Shown here: positions 52,396-61,048 of the stretch, piece by piece
Layout of the letters: each line of letters begins with the position of its first letter
Numbering within the stretch: the stretch's first letter is position 1
Translations under genes and position numbers: made by a program
The notes under the pieces: model-generated
The model's input: the letters and a program-made list of their open reading frames with translations, nothing else
Database searches by the model: none
What the model was told of the DNA's origin: nothing
NCBI GenBank assembly: GCA_901538445.1
Contig: LR594584.1
Location: 4,799,360-4,863,359, forward strand
From: Gemmataceae bacterium
GTDB lineage: Bacteria > Planctomycetota > Planctomycetia > Gemmatales > Gemmataceae
Length of the DNA stretch: 64,000 nt
Reading direction: 5' to 3'

Positions 52396-52614
52396 GTGGC
52401 CGAGCAACCGAAACAGGCCGCCCCGACCCGCCCGGGCCAGACCGCCGGCTACCCCACCACCGATCAGGGGAATCCGGGCACCACGCAGACGGCACCGCAA
52501 GACGACGGTCCGGCCGCCCGCACCGTGGCCGGGCGCGACACCAACAAGGACGAGCGCACCGGGGTCGCGAGCGACGCGAGCTGCCCGAAGGGCGACAACC
52601 CCGATCGCGACTGA
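52396..52614 (+). CDS. Small disordered hydrophilic protein, 72 residues
   Basis: A Gln/Pro/Thr/Asp-rich protein of 72 residues (AEQPKQAAPTRPGQTAGYP, ending CPKGDNPDRD) with no hydrophobic core, so it is probably intrinsically disordered. GAGGAG lies eight bases before the GTG at 52396-52398, supporting this start over a frame that opens inside the subtilase stop. Function unknown. Composition like that of stress-related hydrophilins is noted but is not evidence. Confidence 0.5.
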   Translation: MAEQPKQAAPTRPGQTAGYPTTDQGNPGTTQTAPQDDGPAARTVAGRDTNKDERTGVASDASCPKGDNPDRD

Positions 52615-52694
52615 CGCCCCGTTCGAACCCGATCGCTCCGCACAGGCACGCGACACCGCGTGCCTTCTTCGTTCCCCAGGACCCGGAGACACCC

Positions 52695-52907
52695 GTGCCG
52701 CCGCCGAACCCCCACGAAGAGCCGACCCCGCCCGGCCCGACCATCCCGACCGACGAGCCCCCGGGCCTGTTCCCGCCGCCCGCGCCGGTGAACCCGAACC
52801 CGCCGGCACCGGACCGCCCCGCGACCCCGCACCCGGTCCACCCGGAGCCGGACCCGACCGGCGCGCCCCCGGGGCCGGCCCACGCCCCGGCCGATCCATC
52901 CGCGTGA
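52695..52907 (+). CDS. Small proline-rich protein, 70 residues
   Basis: A 70-residue peptide with about 40 percent Pro (PPPNPHEEPTPPGPTIP, PPGLFPPPAPVNPNPPAPD), no signal peptide and no Cys. Starts with GTG at 52695-52697, preceded by GGAG. It would be an extended polyproline chain. In GC-rich DNA a Pro-rich frame can be open by chance, so this is uncertain. The spacing after the 72-residue gene (80 bases) and the ribosome-binding site favour a real gene. Confidence 0.4.
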   Translation: MPPPNPHEEPTPPGPTIPTDEPPGLFPPPAPVNPNPPAPDRPATPHPVHPEPDPTGAPPGPAHAPADPSA

Positions 52908-53068
52908 CAGACCCGAACGAGCGTTCTGCGAACTGGGGTGTTGCCCCGTTCCACTGAAGGTGGTAAAAGCAAGGTGTTCGATTCCCGCCGCTGACCACCG
53001 GGGCCGCCCCCGGCTTGCCGAACGCACGCTCGACCGCCCGCCGCACCCCGCCACCCCGGAGCCGCCTC

Positions 53069-55156
53069 ATGCGGTTCTGCCTCACCATCCTGGTTCTCGC
53101 CGTGCCGGCGACCGCACGCGCCGCCGAGTTCCACTTCGAGAACGACATCCTGCCGATCCTCGGGCGGTACGGGTGCAGCGCGTCCGGGTGCCACGCGAAG
53201 TCGGAGGGCCAGGGCGGGTTCAAGCTCTCGGTCCTCGGGTCCGATCCGGAGGCTGATTACGCAGCGCTCACGAAGGAGGGCCGCGGCCGCCGCACGTTCC
53301 CGGCGTCGCCCGACGACAGCCTGATCCTGCGCAAGGGCACCGGCCGCGTCCCGCACGGCGGCGGCACCAAGCTCCCGTACGGCAGCGACGACTACCGCAC
53401 CGTCCGGAACTGGATCGCCGCCGGGATGCCGTTCGGCTCGCACGACGCCCCGCACGTCGTCTCGTTGAAGGTCGAGCCGGGCGAGCGGGTCATGGGCCAG
53501 AACGCCCCGCAGCAACTCAAGGTGACGGCCCGGTACTCCGACGGGGCCGAGAAAGACGTGACCCGGCACGCCCGGTTCCAGTCGAACGCCGAGGCGGTCG
53601 CGACCGTGGACGCGAACGGGCTGGTCCTCACCCGCGACGTGCCCGGCGAGGCGACCGTGATGGCCGCGTACCTCGGCGAGGTGAACGTCTTCAGCGTGAT
53701 GGTGCCCCGGCCGGGCGCGCCGGCGAAGAACACGCAGCCGCAACTCAACTTCATCGACAAGCTGGTGGACGCGAAGCTCGCCAAGTTGAACGTCGCGCCG
53801 TCGGGATTGTGCGACGACGCCGAGTTCCTCCGCCGCGTGTTCCTCGACCTCACCGGCACGCTCCCGACCGCGGCCGAGGCGCGCGCGTTCCTCGCGGACG
53901 CGGCAAAAGACAAGCGTGCGAAACTCGTCGAGTCGCTGCTCGACCGGCCCGAGTTCGCGGACCTGTGGGCGATGCGCTGGGCCGACCTGCTCCGCGTGGA
54001 CCGCGGGCCGCTCGGGCACCAGCGGGCGCACCTGTACTACAAGTGGGTCCGCGGCGCGATCGCGACCAACAAGCCGTTCGACGCGTTCGCCCGCGAGTTG
54101 GTCACCGCCGAGGGGCCGGTCGCCGAAGTCGGCCCGGCGAACTTCTTCAAGGTGATGACCAAGCCCGGCGAGGTCGCCAGCACCGTGTCGCAGGTGTTCC
54201 TCGGCGTGCGGATCACCTGCGCCGAGTGCCACCACCACCCGTTCGACCGGTGGAAGCAGACCGACTACTACGGCATGACGGCGTTCTTCGCGACCGGCAC
54301 CACGACCAACCCGCGGACCAACAAGCCGGTGTACGCGCACGCCCTCGGCGGCGAGATGCCCGCCGCTGATCCGATCGGTGACCGCCGCGTGCCCCTCGCC
54401 GAGTGGATGACGCGCCCGGACAACCCGTTCTTCGCCCGCAACCTCTCGAACCGCGTGTGGGCGTGGCTCCTCGGCCGCGGGCTGGTCGAGCCGGTGGACG
54501 ACGTGCGGGCCACCAACCCGCCGAGCAACCCGGAACTGCTCGACGGACTCGCGAAGTTCGTCGTCGAGAACAAGTACGACGTGCGGAAGCTGATCGTCGC
54601 GATCACGAGTTCCCGGGTGTACCAGACGACGACCGCCCCGAACGAGACGAACGAGCGCGACGAGCGGAACTTCTCGCGGGCGTACTTCAAGCGGCCCGAC
54701 GCCGAGGTGCTGCTCGACATGATGTGCCAGTCGCTCGGCGTGCCCGAGAAGTTCCAGGGCTCGCCGGGGGTGACGCGGGCGGTGCAACTGTGGGACAGCA
54801 AGGCCCGCAGCGACTTCCTGAAGCTGTTCGGCCGGCCGACGCGGCTGACCGCGTGCGAGTGCGAGCGCGGCAAGGAGCCGAGCGTGTCGCAGGTGCTGAA
54901 CCTGCTGAACTCGCCCGACATCCAGGCGAAGCTCACGCACGAGGCCGGCACCGTGTCGCGGCTCGTCCGCGAGCAGAAGGACGACGCGAAGCTCGTCGAG
55001 GAGCTGTACCTGACGTTCTTCTCGCGGCTGCCGACCGCCGACGAGAAGGCGGTCGGCGTGAAGCACCTCGCGAAGCGCCCCGCGAACCGCCGCGCCGCGG
55101 CCGAGGACCTCGCCTGGGCGCTGCTCAACAGCACCGAGTTCCTGTTCAACCACTAA
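53069..55156 (+). CDS. Secreted DUF1549/DUF1553 protein with cytochrome-c-like N-terminal region
   Basis: A 695-residue exported protein with a signal peptide (about 1-18). The N-terminal FHFENDILPILGRYGCSASGCHAKSEGQGGF carries CxxxxCH, a haem-attachment-like motif of planctomycete cytochrome c domains. A bacterial Ig-like domain (about 130-220) follows. Then DUF1549 (FIDKLVDAKLAKLNVAPSG, RRVFLDLTGTLPTAAE) and DUF1553 (FARNLSNRVWAWLLGRGLVEPVDDVRATNPPSNPELLD). A CAECHHHPFDRW motif sits between them. The family is nearly restricted to planctomycetes and relatives, and is paired with DUF1501 genes, as here. A role in polysaccharide use has been suggested but is unproven. Confidence 0.92.
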   Translation: MRFCLTILVLAVPATARAAEFHFENDILPILGRYGCSASGCHAKSEGQGGFKLSVLGSDPEADYAALTKEGRGRRTFPASPDDSLILRKGTGRVPHGGGTKLPYGSDDYRTVRNWIAAGMPFGSHDAPHVVSLKVEPGERVMGQNAPQQLKVTARYSDGAEKDVTRHARFQSNAEAVATVDANGLVLTRDVPGEATVMAAYLGEVNVFSVMVPRPGAPAKNTQPQLNFIDKLVDAKLAKLNVAPSGLCDDAEFLRRVFLDLTGTLPTAAEARAFLADAAKDKRAKLVESLLDRPEFADLWAMRWADLLRVDRGPLGHQRAHLYYKWVRGAIATNKPFDAFARELVTAEGPVAEVGPANFFKVMTKPGEVASTVSQVFLGVRITCAECHHHPFDRWKQTDYYGMTAFFATGTTTNPRTNKPVYAHALGGEMPAADPIGDRRVPLAEWMTRPDNPFFARNLSNRVWAWLLGRGLVEPVDDVRATNPPSNPELLDGLAKFVVENKYDVRKLIVAITSSRVYQTTTAPNETNERDERNFSRAYFKRPDAEVLLDMMCQSLGVPEKFQGSPGVTRAVQLWDSKARSDFLKLFGRPTRLTACECERGKEPSVSQVLNLLNSPDIQAKLTHEAGTVSRLVREQKDDAKLVEELYLTFFSRLPTADEKAVGVKHLAKRPANRRAAAEDLAWALLNSTEFLFNH

Positions 55157-55181
55157 CGGGCGGCCACGGCCGACGCCCCAC

Positions 55182-55286
55182 ACCCGGGGCGGTGCCCCGG
55201 GCTCAGGTTGTCGCAGGCTTTCAGCCTGCGTTGGGTTCGGACCCCGAAGGGGTCGGACAATCTCAGCCCGGGGCAACGCCCCGGGT
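55182..55286. repeat. Palindromic repeat, CCCGGGGCGTTGCCCCGGG family
   Basis: Arms 55182-55203 and 55265-55286 pair over 22 bases with one mismatch and enclose ACCCCGAAGGGGT. It separates the DUF1549/DUF1553 and DUF1501 genes, which otherwise look like an operon. Confidence 0.9.
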
Positions 55287-55347
55287 CGGAGAGCGACGAC
55301 GAGAACCGGATCGCCCCTGGACCGCACGACACCGACGGGAGACGACT

Positions 55348-56664
55348 ATGCGGACCTTCTGCGACGGCCACACCCGGCGGGACGCCCTGCGCGTCGGCAC
55401 CGCGAGCCTGTTCGGCGCGTCGCTCGGGCTCCCGCACCTGCTCGCCGCGTCGGACGCCGCGAAGCCGAAGAAGGACGTGTCGCTCATCTTCGTGTTCCTG
55501 CACGGCGGTCAGAGCCACATCGACACGTTCGACCTGAAGCCGGACGCGCCCGCGGAGATCCGCGGCGAGTTCCAGCCAATGCAGACGAAGGTGCCGGGGC
55601 TGGTCATGTGCGACCTGCTCCCGAAGACCGCCGGGCAGCTCGACAAGTTCTCGCTGGTGCGGTCGTTCCGGCACCACAACTCGGACCACGGCCCGGCCGA
55701 CCACTACATCCTCACCGGGTTCTTCCCGACGGCCGGCTTCAACCCGACCTTGTCGCCGAACAACCAGAAGCCGAGCGTCGGGTCGGTGGTGTCGAAGAAG
55801 CTCGGGCCGAAGGGGTCGGTGCCGGCCTATGTCGCGCTGCCGAAGGTCCACCCGAGCGGCGGGTCGGCGTACCTCGGCGCGGCCCACGCCCCGTTCGTCA
55901 TCGACGCCGACCCGAGCGCCCCGACGTTCTCCGTGCCGGACCTCGTGCCGCCCGCGGCCATCGCCAGCGACCGGCTCGACGACCGCCGCAAGCTCCTCGA
56001 CTCGGTGGACCGGTTCCACAGGAGCGCCGAGGCGAGGGCGAACACGCACGCCGGGGCGGTCGCCACGTTCCGCGACAAGGCGTTCGACCTGATGACCTCG
56101 AAGCAGGCGAAGCAGGCGTTCGACATCGCGGCCGAGCCCGAGAAGCTCCGCGACGAGTACGGCCGCAACACGCTCGGCCAGAGCTGCCTCATGGCCCGCC
56201 GGCTGGTCGAGGGCGGGGTGCGGTGCGTGACGGTGGACCACAGCAACTGGGACACGCACGACGGCAACTTCGCGGTGCTCAAGAACACGCTGCTGCCGGC
56301 CTACGACTCGGCCGTGGGCGCGCTGTTCCGCGACCTGGCCGACCGCGGACTGCTCGACAGCACGCTCGTGGTGGTGACCGGCGAGTTCGGCCGCACCCCG
56401 CGGATCAACAAGAACGCGGGCCGCGACCACTGGGGGCCGTGCTTCACGGTGCTGCTCGGCGGCGGCGGGATTAGGGGTGGCGTGGTCGTCGGCAAGACCG
56501 ACACGCGCGCCGAGCGGCCGGCGACCGACCCCTACGGCCCCGAAGACCTGTTCGCGACGATGTTCGCGCAGATGGGCATCGACCCGAAGGGCGAACTGCA
56601 CATGCCCGACGGCCGCCCGACCGGCCTCGTCAACGGCGGCAAGGTGATGACCGAGCTGGTGTGA
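55348..56664 (+). CDS. DUF1501 family protein (sulfatase-like fold, exported)
   Basis: A 438-residue DUF1501 protein. The N-terminus HTRRDALRVGTASLFGASLGLPHLLA is a Tat-type export signal. Core motifs are FVFLHGGQSHIDTFDLKPDAP, RSFRHHNSDHGPADHYILTG, VDHSNWDTHDGNFAVLKNTLLP, and VVTGEFGRTPRINKNAGRDHWGP. His and Asp residues in these resemble the metal-binding core of alkaline-phosphatase/sulfatase folds. It is encoded next to its usual DUF1549/DUF1553 partner, and the two are probably a periplasmic pair. ATG at 55348-55350 with GGAG upstream. Enzymatic activity is not established for the family. Confidence 0.92.
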   Translation: MRTFCDGHTRRDALRVGTASLFGASLGLPHLLAASDAAKPKKDVSLIFVFLHGGQSHIDTFDLKPDAPAEIRGEFQPMQTKVPGLVMCDLLPKTAGQLDKFSLVRSFRHHNSDHGPADHYILTGFFPTAGFNPTLSPNNQKPSVGSVVSKKLGPKGSVPAYVALPKVHPSGGSAYLGAAHAPFVIDADPSAPTFSVPDLVPPAAIASDRLDDRRKLLDSVDRFHRSAEARANTHAGAVATFRDKAFDLMTSKQAKQAFDIAAEPEKLRDEYGRNTLGQSCLMARRLVEGGVRCVTVDHSNWDTHDGNFAVLKNTLLPAYDSAVGALFRDLADRGLLDSTLVVVTGEFGRTPRINKNAGRDHWGPCFTVLLGGGGIRGGVVVGKTDTRAERPATDPYGPEDLFATMFAQMGIDPKGELHMPDGRPTGLVNGGKVMTELV

Positions 56665-56682
56665 GGTTGTCTCAGGAATTTA

Positions 56683-56834
56683 GCCCCGAAGGGGCGACCG
56701 TTAATAGCCAGGGGCGTGAGCCCCTGGAGCCAGAACGCAATACCCAGGAGCCCCAACGGGGCGACAGATTCGGGGGCCGCTTACCAGGGGTTGACACCCC
56801 TGGCTATTGACGGTCACCCCTTCGGGGTTTCAAC
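56683..56834. repeat. Palindromic repeat abutting the start of the PPC-domain gene
   Basis: Outer arms centred on GCCCCGAAGGGGCGACCG (from 56683) and CGGTCACCCCTTCGGGGT (to 56828) flank AATAGCCAGGGG and CCCCTGGCTATT arms and a central hairpin. The last base of the element directly precedes the ATG of the next gene at 56835. Confidence 0.85.
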
Positions 56835-59039
56835 ATGGCTTCCGTTTCACGCCCTCATCCCGGGTTTGCTCTCTGCGTTCTCTGTGTCCTCTGCGGTGAA
56901 CCCGTCCTCGCCAACCCGCCTACGGTGAGCTACGTCTTCCCGGCCGGGGGGCAGCGGGGCACTACCGTTCCCGTGCGCGTCGGCGGGTTGTTCCTGCACG
57001 ACAAGTGCGCGTTCGACCTCGCGTCGCCCGGCGTGAAGGCGTCGCCGGAACTCGTGCGCGACGCGCGGCTGTGGTTCGAGGGGCCGGTGCTGCCGCTGCC
57101 GGACTCGCAGCGTCAGGAGGACTACCCGGCCGACATGCGCGGCTCGGTGACGCTCGCGGCCGACGCGAAGGTCGGGCCGGTTCGCGGCCGGGTGTTCACG
57201 TCGCAGGGCGGGGCCGGCGGCCTCGTGTTCGTGGTCGGCGAGTTGCCCGAGGTCGTCGAAGCCGAGGTCGCGGGCGATCCGATCCCGAAGGCGCTCGCGC
57301 TGCCGGTCACCGCGAACGGCCGCGTCTTCCCGTACGAGGACATCGACCTGTGGGAGTTCGACGGCGAACCCGGCAAGACCGTCACCGCGTTCGTTCACGC
57401 GCCGTCGCTGAACTCTCCGCTGGTTCCGCAACTCGACGTGCTCGACGCGAAGGGCAACGTCGTCGCCGAGCAGATGCTGCACCCGTGCGTCGGTACCGAC
57501 GCGAGCGTGCGGTTCACGCCGAAGGTCGCCGGCAAGTACCGCGTGCGGATCACCGACGCCCGCACGCTCGGCGGCCCGGCGTATGTCTATCGCCTCACCG
57601 TCACGACTGCCGACGTGCCGCAGTTCCACTTCCCGCTCAAGGTGAAGCCCGACGGCCTGAAGGACGTGACCGACGCGCGTGTCACACTGACGGCACCCGT
57701 CGCGCTCAACGGGCGTATCGAGAAGCCCGGCGCCGCGAACGAGTGGAAGCTCGACCTCAAGAAGGGCGGCCGGTACGCGCTCGATCTCATCGCGCGTCGG
57801 GCCGAATCGCCGCTGTGCGGGGTCGTGACGATCACTGATGCAACGGGGAAAGAGGTCGCGAAGGCCGAGGCGACCGAGACCGCCGACCCGGGCCCGCTCG
57901 CGTTCAGCCCTTCGGTCGATGGCACCTTTACGGTTCGCGTCAGCGAGAAGTACCGCGGCCGGGGCGGCCCGAACTTCGCGTACCGCCTCGCGGTCACCGA
58001 CGCGACCGCACCCGCGGGCGAGCCCGGCTTCCGCCTCACGCTCGCTACCGACGCCGTGACCCTGCCCCGCAGCGGCACCGTGAAGGTGAAGGTCACCGCC
58101 GAGCGCACCGGCGGCTACGCGGGGCCGATCGTCGTGAAGGCGCTCGACCTGCCGAAGGGCGTGACCGCGACACCGGTCATCATTCCCCGCAACCAACCCT
58201 CCGCCGAACTCACACTCACTGCGGGGGCCGACGCGCCGATCGCGACGAGTGCCCTGAAGATCGAAGGAGTCGGCATCGCGGGCGTCACGGCCCGGCTCGC
58301 GGGCAGCACCGTTGTGCCGGGCACGCGGTTCGTGCCCGAAACGACCGACGTGCGGCTCGCGGTCGCGCTGCCGACGCCGTTCAAGATCGTGGACGAGTAC
58401 ATCATGACCTCGGCCGCCCGCGGGGAGGTGTACAAGCGGAAGTACAAGCTCGACCGCGGCGGGTTCGACGGCGTGATCGAGGTGCAACTCGCCGACAAGC
58501 AGGCCCGGCACCTCCAGGGGGTCACCGGCCCGGTGCTCGCGCTGAAGTCGGGCGAGACGAACTTCGAGTACCCCGCGTACCTCCCGCCCTGGATGGAACT
58601 CGGCCGCACCTGCCGCGTGTGCGTGATGGCGACCGCGAAGGTCAAGGACCCCGTGGACGGCCGCGAGCACACGGTCAGCTTCAGCTCGACCGAGCAGAAC
58701 CAGCAGATGATCGTGGTCGTGTCGCCGGGCCGGCTCGACATGAGCCTCGACCGCACCAGCCTTCGCGCCGAACCCGGTGGCGAGGTGCGGTTGCCGGTAA
58801 CGGTCGCCCGCGACAAGAACCTGAGCGGCCCCGCGAAGGTCGAAGCGGTGCTGCCGGCGCACTGGAAGGGCGTCACGGTCGCACCGCTGGTGATTCCCGC
58901 GGACCGCGACGCCGGCGAGTTGGTGCTGAGGTTCGCGAAGGACTGCGGGCCGTTCAACGCGCCGCTCGTGGTCCGGGCAACCGTCGAGGCGAAGGACACG
59001 CCGGTGACCGCCGAGGCGAAGGTCGAAGTGGTTCGCTGA
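56835..59039 (+). CDS. Large secreted beta-sandwich protein with PPC-like domains
   Basis: A 734-residue exported protein third in the DUF1549-DUF1501 cluster. The signal peptide is SRPHPGFALCVLCVLCGEPVLA, cleaved after VLA. Its coding DNA (TTCTCTGTGTCCTCTGCGG) looks like a low-complexity repeat of the kind found in these genomes. The mature part is beta-rich, with repeated GKTVTAFVHAPSLNSPLVPQLDVLDAKGNVVAE and GTFTVRVSEKYRGRGGPNFAYRLAVTD units typical of bacterial pre-peptidase C-terminal (PPC) domains. VSYVFPAGGQRGTTVPVRVGG opens the mature protein. Probably a surface or periplasmic binding partner of the two upstream gene products. The ATG at 56835 follows the palindromic repeat directly. 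Confidence 0.85.
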   Translation: MASVSRPHPGFALCVLCVLCGEPVLANPPTVSYVFPAGGQRGTTVPVRVGGLFLHDKCAFDLASPGVKASPELVRDARLWFEGPVLPLPDSQRQEDYPADMRGSVTLAADAKVGPVRGRVFTSQGGAGGLVFVVGELPEVVEAEVAGDPIPKALALPVTANGRVFPYEDIDLWEFDGEPGKTVTAFVHAPSLNSPLVPQLDVLDAKGNVVAEQMLHPCVGTDASVRFTPKVAGKYRVRITDARTLGGPAYVYRLTVTTADVPQFHFPLKVKPDGLKDVTDARVTLTAPVALNGRIEKPGAANEWKLDLKKGGRYALDLIARRAESPLCGVVTITDATGKEVAKAEATETADPGPLAFSPSVDGTFTVRVSEKYRGRGGPNFAYRLAVTDATAPAGEPGFRLTLATDAVTLPRSGTVKVKVTAERTGGYAGPIVVKALDLPKGVTATPVIIPRNQPSAELTLTAGADAPIATSALKIEGVGIAGVTARLAGSTVVPGTRFVPETTDVRLAVALPTPFKIVDEYIMTSAARGEVYKRKYKLDRGGFDGVIEVQLADKQARHLQGVTGPVLALKSGETNFEYPAYLPPWMELGRTCRVCVMATAKVKDPVDGREHTVSFSSTEQNQQMIVVVSPGRLDMSLDRTSLRAEPGGEVRLPVTVARDKNLSGPAKVEAVLPAHWKGVTVAPLVIPADRDAGELVLRFAKDCGPFNAPLVVRATVEAKDTPVTAEAKVEVVR

Positions 59040-59047
59040 AATGGCGA

Positions 59048-59179
59048 AGCAAGAAGCGATTGGCCGCAAAAACGCACAGAAGGCACAAAAGAAGGCGTTG
59101 ATGACGAAGCCCGTGATTCGGGTTTCGTGTCATTCCTTTTGTGCCTTCTGTGCGTTTTTGCGGCCAATCGCTTCTTGCT
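59048..59179. repeat. 44-bp perfect inverted repeat, GCAAAAACGCACAGAAGGC type
   Basis: Arms 59048-59091 and 59136-59179 are perfect complements over 44 bp around a 44-base loop. The arms are AT-richer than the genome. The TAG stop of the convergent isomerase gene (59178-59180) starts in the last two bases of the right arm. Confidence 0.95.
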
Positions 59180-59990
59180 ACGCGGTGTGCTTCCGGAACG
59201 CTTCGATCGTCTGCCGTGCGGCGGCTTCGGGGTCGGGCAGTGGCAGCACCTCCGCCGACAGGTAACCCGCGTAGCCGATCTCCCGCAGCGCCTTCACTAC
59301 CGGGGTGAAGTCGGTGTGGCCCATGCCGGCGGCGCGGCGGTTCGAGTCCGCGAAGTGGACGTGGCCGACGTACTTCCCCGCGGCCCGCAGGGCGTCCGCG
59401 AGGTTCACCTCTTCGATGTTCATGTGGTACAGGTCGCACAGCAGCGCGACGCGCTGCACCCCGAGGCCGGCGAGGAACGCCGCGCCGTCGCTCTGCGTGT
59501 TGACGAGGTTCGTCTCGTACCGGTTGAGCGGCTCGTACAGCACGCGCGTGTCGTAGTCGCCGGCGTGCTCGTCGAGCTTGAACAGCGCGTTGCCGAGGTA
59601 GCGGAGCGCGACCGGCTTGGGCACGGCGTCGTCGGCCCGGCCCTGCATCGACCCGATGATGACCGGCGCGCCGAACGGGCCGGCGAACTCGATCACCTTC
59701 TTCACGAAGTCGAGCGCCTTGTCGCGGGTCGCCCCGTCGGCCGCGGTGAGGCTGAGCTTGTGCTTCACCCACCCCACCCCGGTGCCCACCGCCGCGAGTG
59801 ACAGCCCGTTGTCGTCGAGCAACTCGCGTAGGTCGCGCGGGTCCACCGCGTCCGGGCCGGGCGGGAACAGCTCGATGGCGTCGAACCCGAGCGCCTTCGC
59901 CGTGCGGCACGCGGCGGCGAGGTCGTCCCAGAACACGAACGGCCCCCCGCGGGCCTCGGGCACGAGCGACACGGTGACGGCGGACTTCAT
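59178..59990 (-). CDS. Sugar phosphate isomerase/epimerase (hydroxypyruvate-isomerase-like TIM barrel)
   Basis: A 270-residue AP-endonuclease-2-type TIM barrel. AKALGFDAIELFPPG, GAPVIIGSMQGR, VLYEPLNRYETNLVNT, ALLCDLYHMNIEEVNL and GHVHFADSNRRAAGMGHTDF hold the metal-binding Glu, Asp, His and Glu residues of this family. The pattern is closest to hydroxypyruvate isomerase and TIM-barrel 3-keto-sugar epimerases. No signal peptide, so cytosolic. Probably acts in catabolism of a keto-sugar or keto-acid; the substrate is not known. Its stop abuts the inverted repeat at 59048-59179. It lies downstream of ilvE on the same strand, with a REPIN-like pair between them. Confidence 0.83.
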   Translation of the reverse strand: MKSAVTVSLVPEARGGPFVFWDDLAAACRTAKALGFDAIELFPPGPDAVDPRDLRELLDDNGLSLAAVGTGVGWVKHKLSLTAADGATRDKALDFVKKVIEFAGPFGAPVIIGSMQGRADDAVPKPVALRYLGNALFKLDEHAGDYDTRVLYEPLNRYETNLVNTQSDGAAFLAGLGVQRVALLCDLYHMNIEEVNLADALRAAGKYVGHVHFADSNRRAAGMGHTDFTPVVKALREIGYAGYLSAEVLPLPDPEAAARQTIEAFRKHTA

Positions 59991-60000
59991 GTGGTCTCCG

Positions 60001-60068
60001 GGCGAGCCGTGCCGGTCACGGCACGGGTTCGATGCGTGTCACCCGTGCCGTGACCGGCACGGCTCGCC
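60001..60068. repeat. REPIN-like pair of GGCGAGC half-sites
   Basis: Half-sites 60001-60028 and 60041-60068 are perfect complements over 28 bases. Each also forms its own 7-bp stem (CGTGCCG/CGGCACG) with loop GTCA or TGAC. It lies between ilvE and the isomerase gene, three bases from the ilvE stop codon. Confidence 0.93.
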
Positions 60069-60071
60069 AAA

Positions 60072-60935
60072 TCACGCCCGCACCAACGCGGCGTAGTCGG
60101 CCTGGAGCTTCTTGGTGACCGGGCCGACCGGGTACTCGCGGCCGTCGATCGCGCCGACCGGTTGCACCTCGACCGCCGTGCCGGTCAGGAACACCTCGGT
60201 CGCCTTCGCGAGTTCGTCCGGCCAAATCTCCCGCTCGACGACCGTGATGCCGGCCTTGCGGGCGAGGTCCATGACCGTCTGCCGGGTAATGCCGTTGAGG
60301 ATCGTCTCGGTGGTCGGCGTGTGCAGCTCGCCGTTGATGAGCAGGAACAGGTTCGCGCCGGTCGCCTCGGACAGCCGGCCCTTGTAGTCGTGCATCAGCG
60401 CGTCCTGCGCGCCGGCCGCGAGCGCCTCGTCCTTCGCGAGCGTGCAGATGATGTAGAGGCCGGCGGCCTTGCTCCCGGCCGGGCTCGACTCGGGGCTCGG
60501 CCGCTTCCACCGGCTGGTGACGAGCTTGATCGCCTTCTGCTCGTAGTACGCGCCCCACGGGAACGCCGCGATGGCGACGTGGACCTTGGTGCCGATCGCC
60601 GACACCCCGATCACCTCGGCCCCGCGCCACGCGATCGGCCGGACGTACCCAGAGTCGAGCTTGTTCTCGGCGATGACGAGCTTCGTGGCGGCGTCGAGTT
60701 CGGCGACCGAGTACGGCAGCTCGTAGGCAAGCATGTTGGCCGACTTGTGGAGCCGGGCCGAGTGCTCGGTGAGCTTGAACGCCTTGCCGTTGTAGATCCG
60801 CAGCCCCTCGAACACGCCGTTGCCGTAGTGCAGGCTGTGTGAGAGCACGTGGAACTTGGCCTCGCGCCACGGCAGGAGCTTGCCGTTGTACCAGATCACG
60901 CCGTCGCGGTCGTCCATCGGGGGACTGCTGCTCAT
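60072..60935 (-). CDS. ilvE: Branched-chain amino acid aminotransferase
   Basis: A 287-residue class IV PLP aminotransferase transferring amino groups between glutamate and the branched-chain 2-oxo acids. WYNGKLLPWREAKFHVLSHSLHYGNGVFEGLRIY is the typical N-terminus. The PLP-binding Lys is K156 in PAGSKAAGLY. GRLSEATGANLFLL and EVFLTGTAVEVQPV are phosphate- and substrate-binding segments. ATG at 60933-60935, with a divergent Uma2 gene 113 bases away. Other ilv genes are outside the window. Confidence 0.95.
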   Translation of the reverse strand: MSSSPPMDDRDGVIWYNGKLLPWREAKFHVLSHSLHYGNGVFEGLRIYNGKAFKLTEHSARLHKSANMLAYELPYSVAELDAATKLVIAENKLDSGYVRPIAWRGAEVIGVSAIGTKVHVAIAAFPWGAYYEQKAIKLVTSRWKRPSPESSPAGSKAAGLYIICTLAKDEALAAGAQDALMHDYKGRLSEATGANLFLLINGELHTPTTETILNGITRQTVMDLARKAGITVVEREIWPDELAKATEVFLTGTAVEVQPVGAIDGREYPVGPVTKKLQADYAALVRA

Positions 60936-61048
60936 GACCAACTCCGGAAAAGGTGCTGTGGTCAGTTTATGATCGCCCGGCCGCGGTGCCACAACGCGAC
61001 TGGTGCCGGCCCCGCGATCGGGGTAACTTTCTGGCAGGAGGACACGCG

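Noticed and set aside
52297-52614. Longer 105-residue start overlapping the subtilase stop
   Set aside because: The extra N-terminal residues are of no recognisable type, and a good ribosome-binding site precedes the GTG at 52396.
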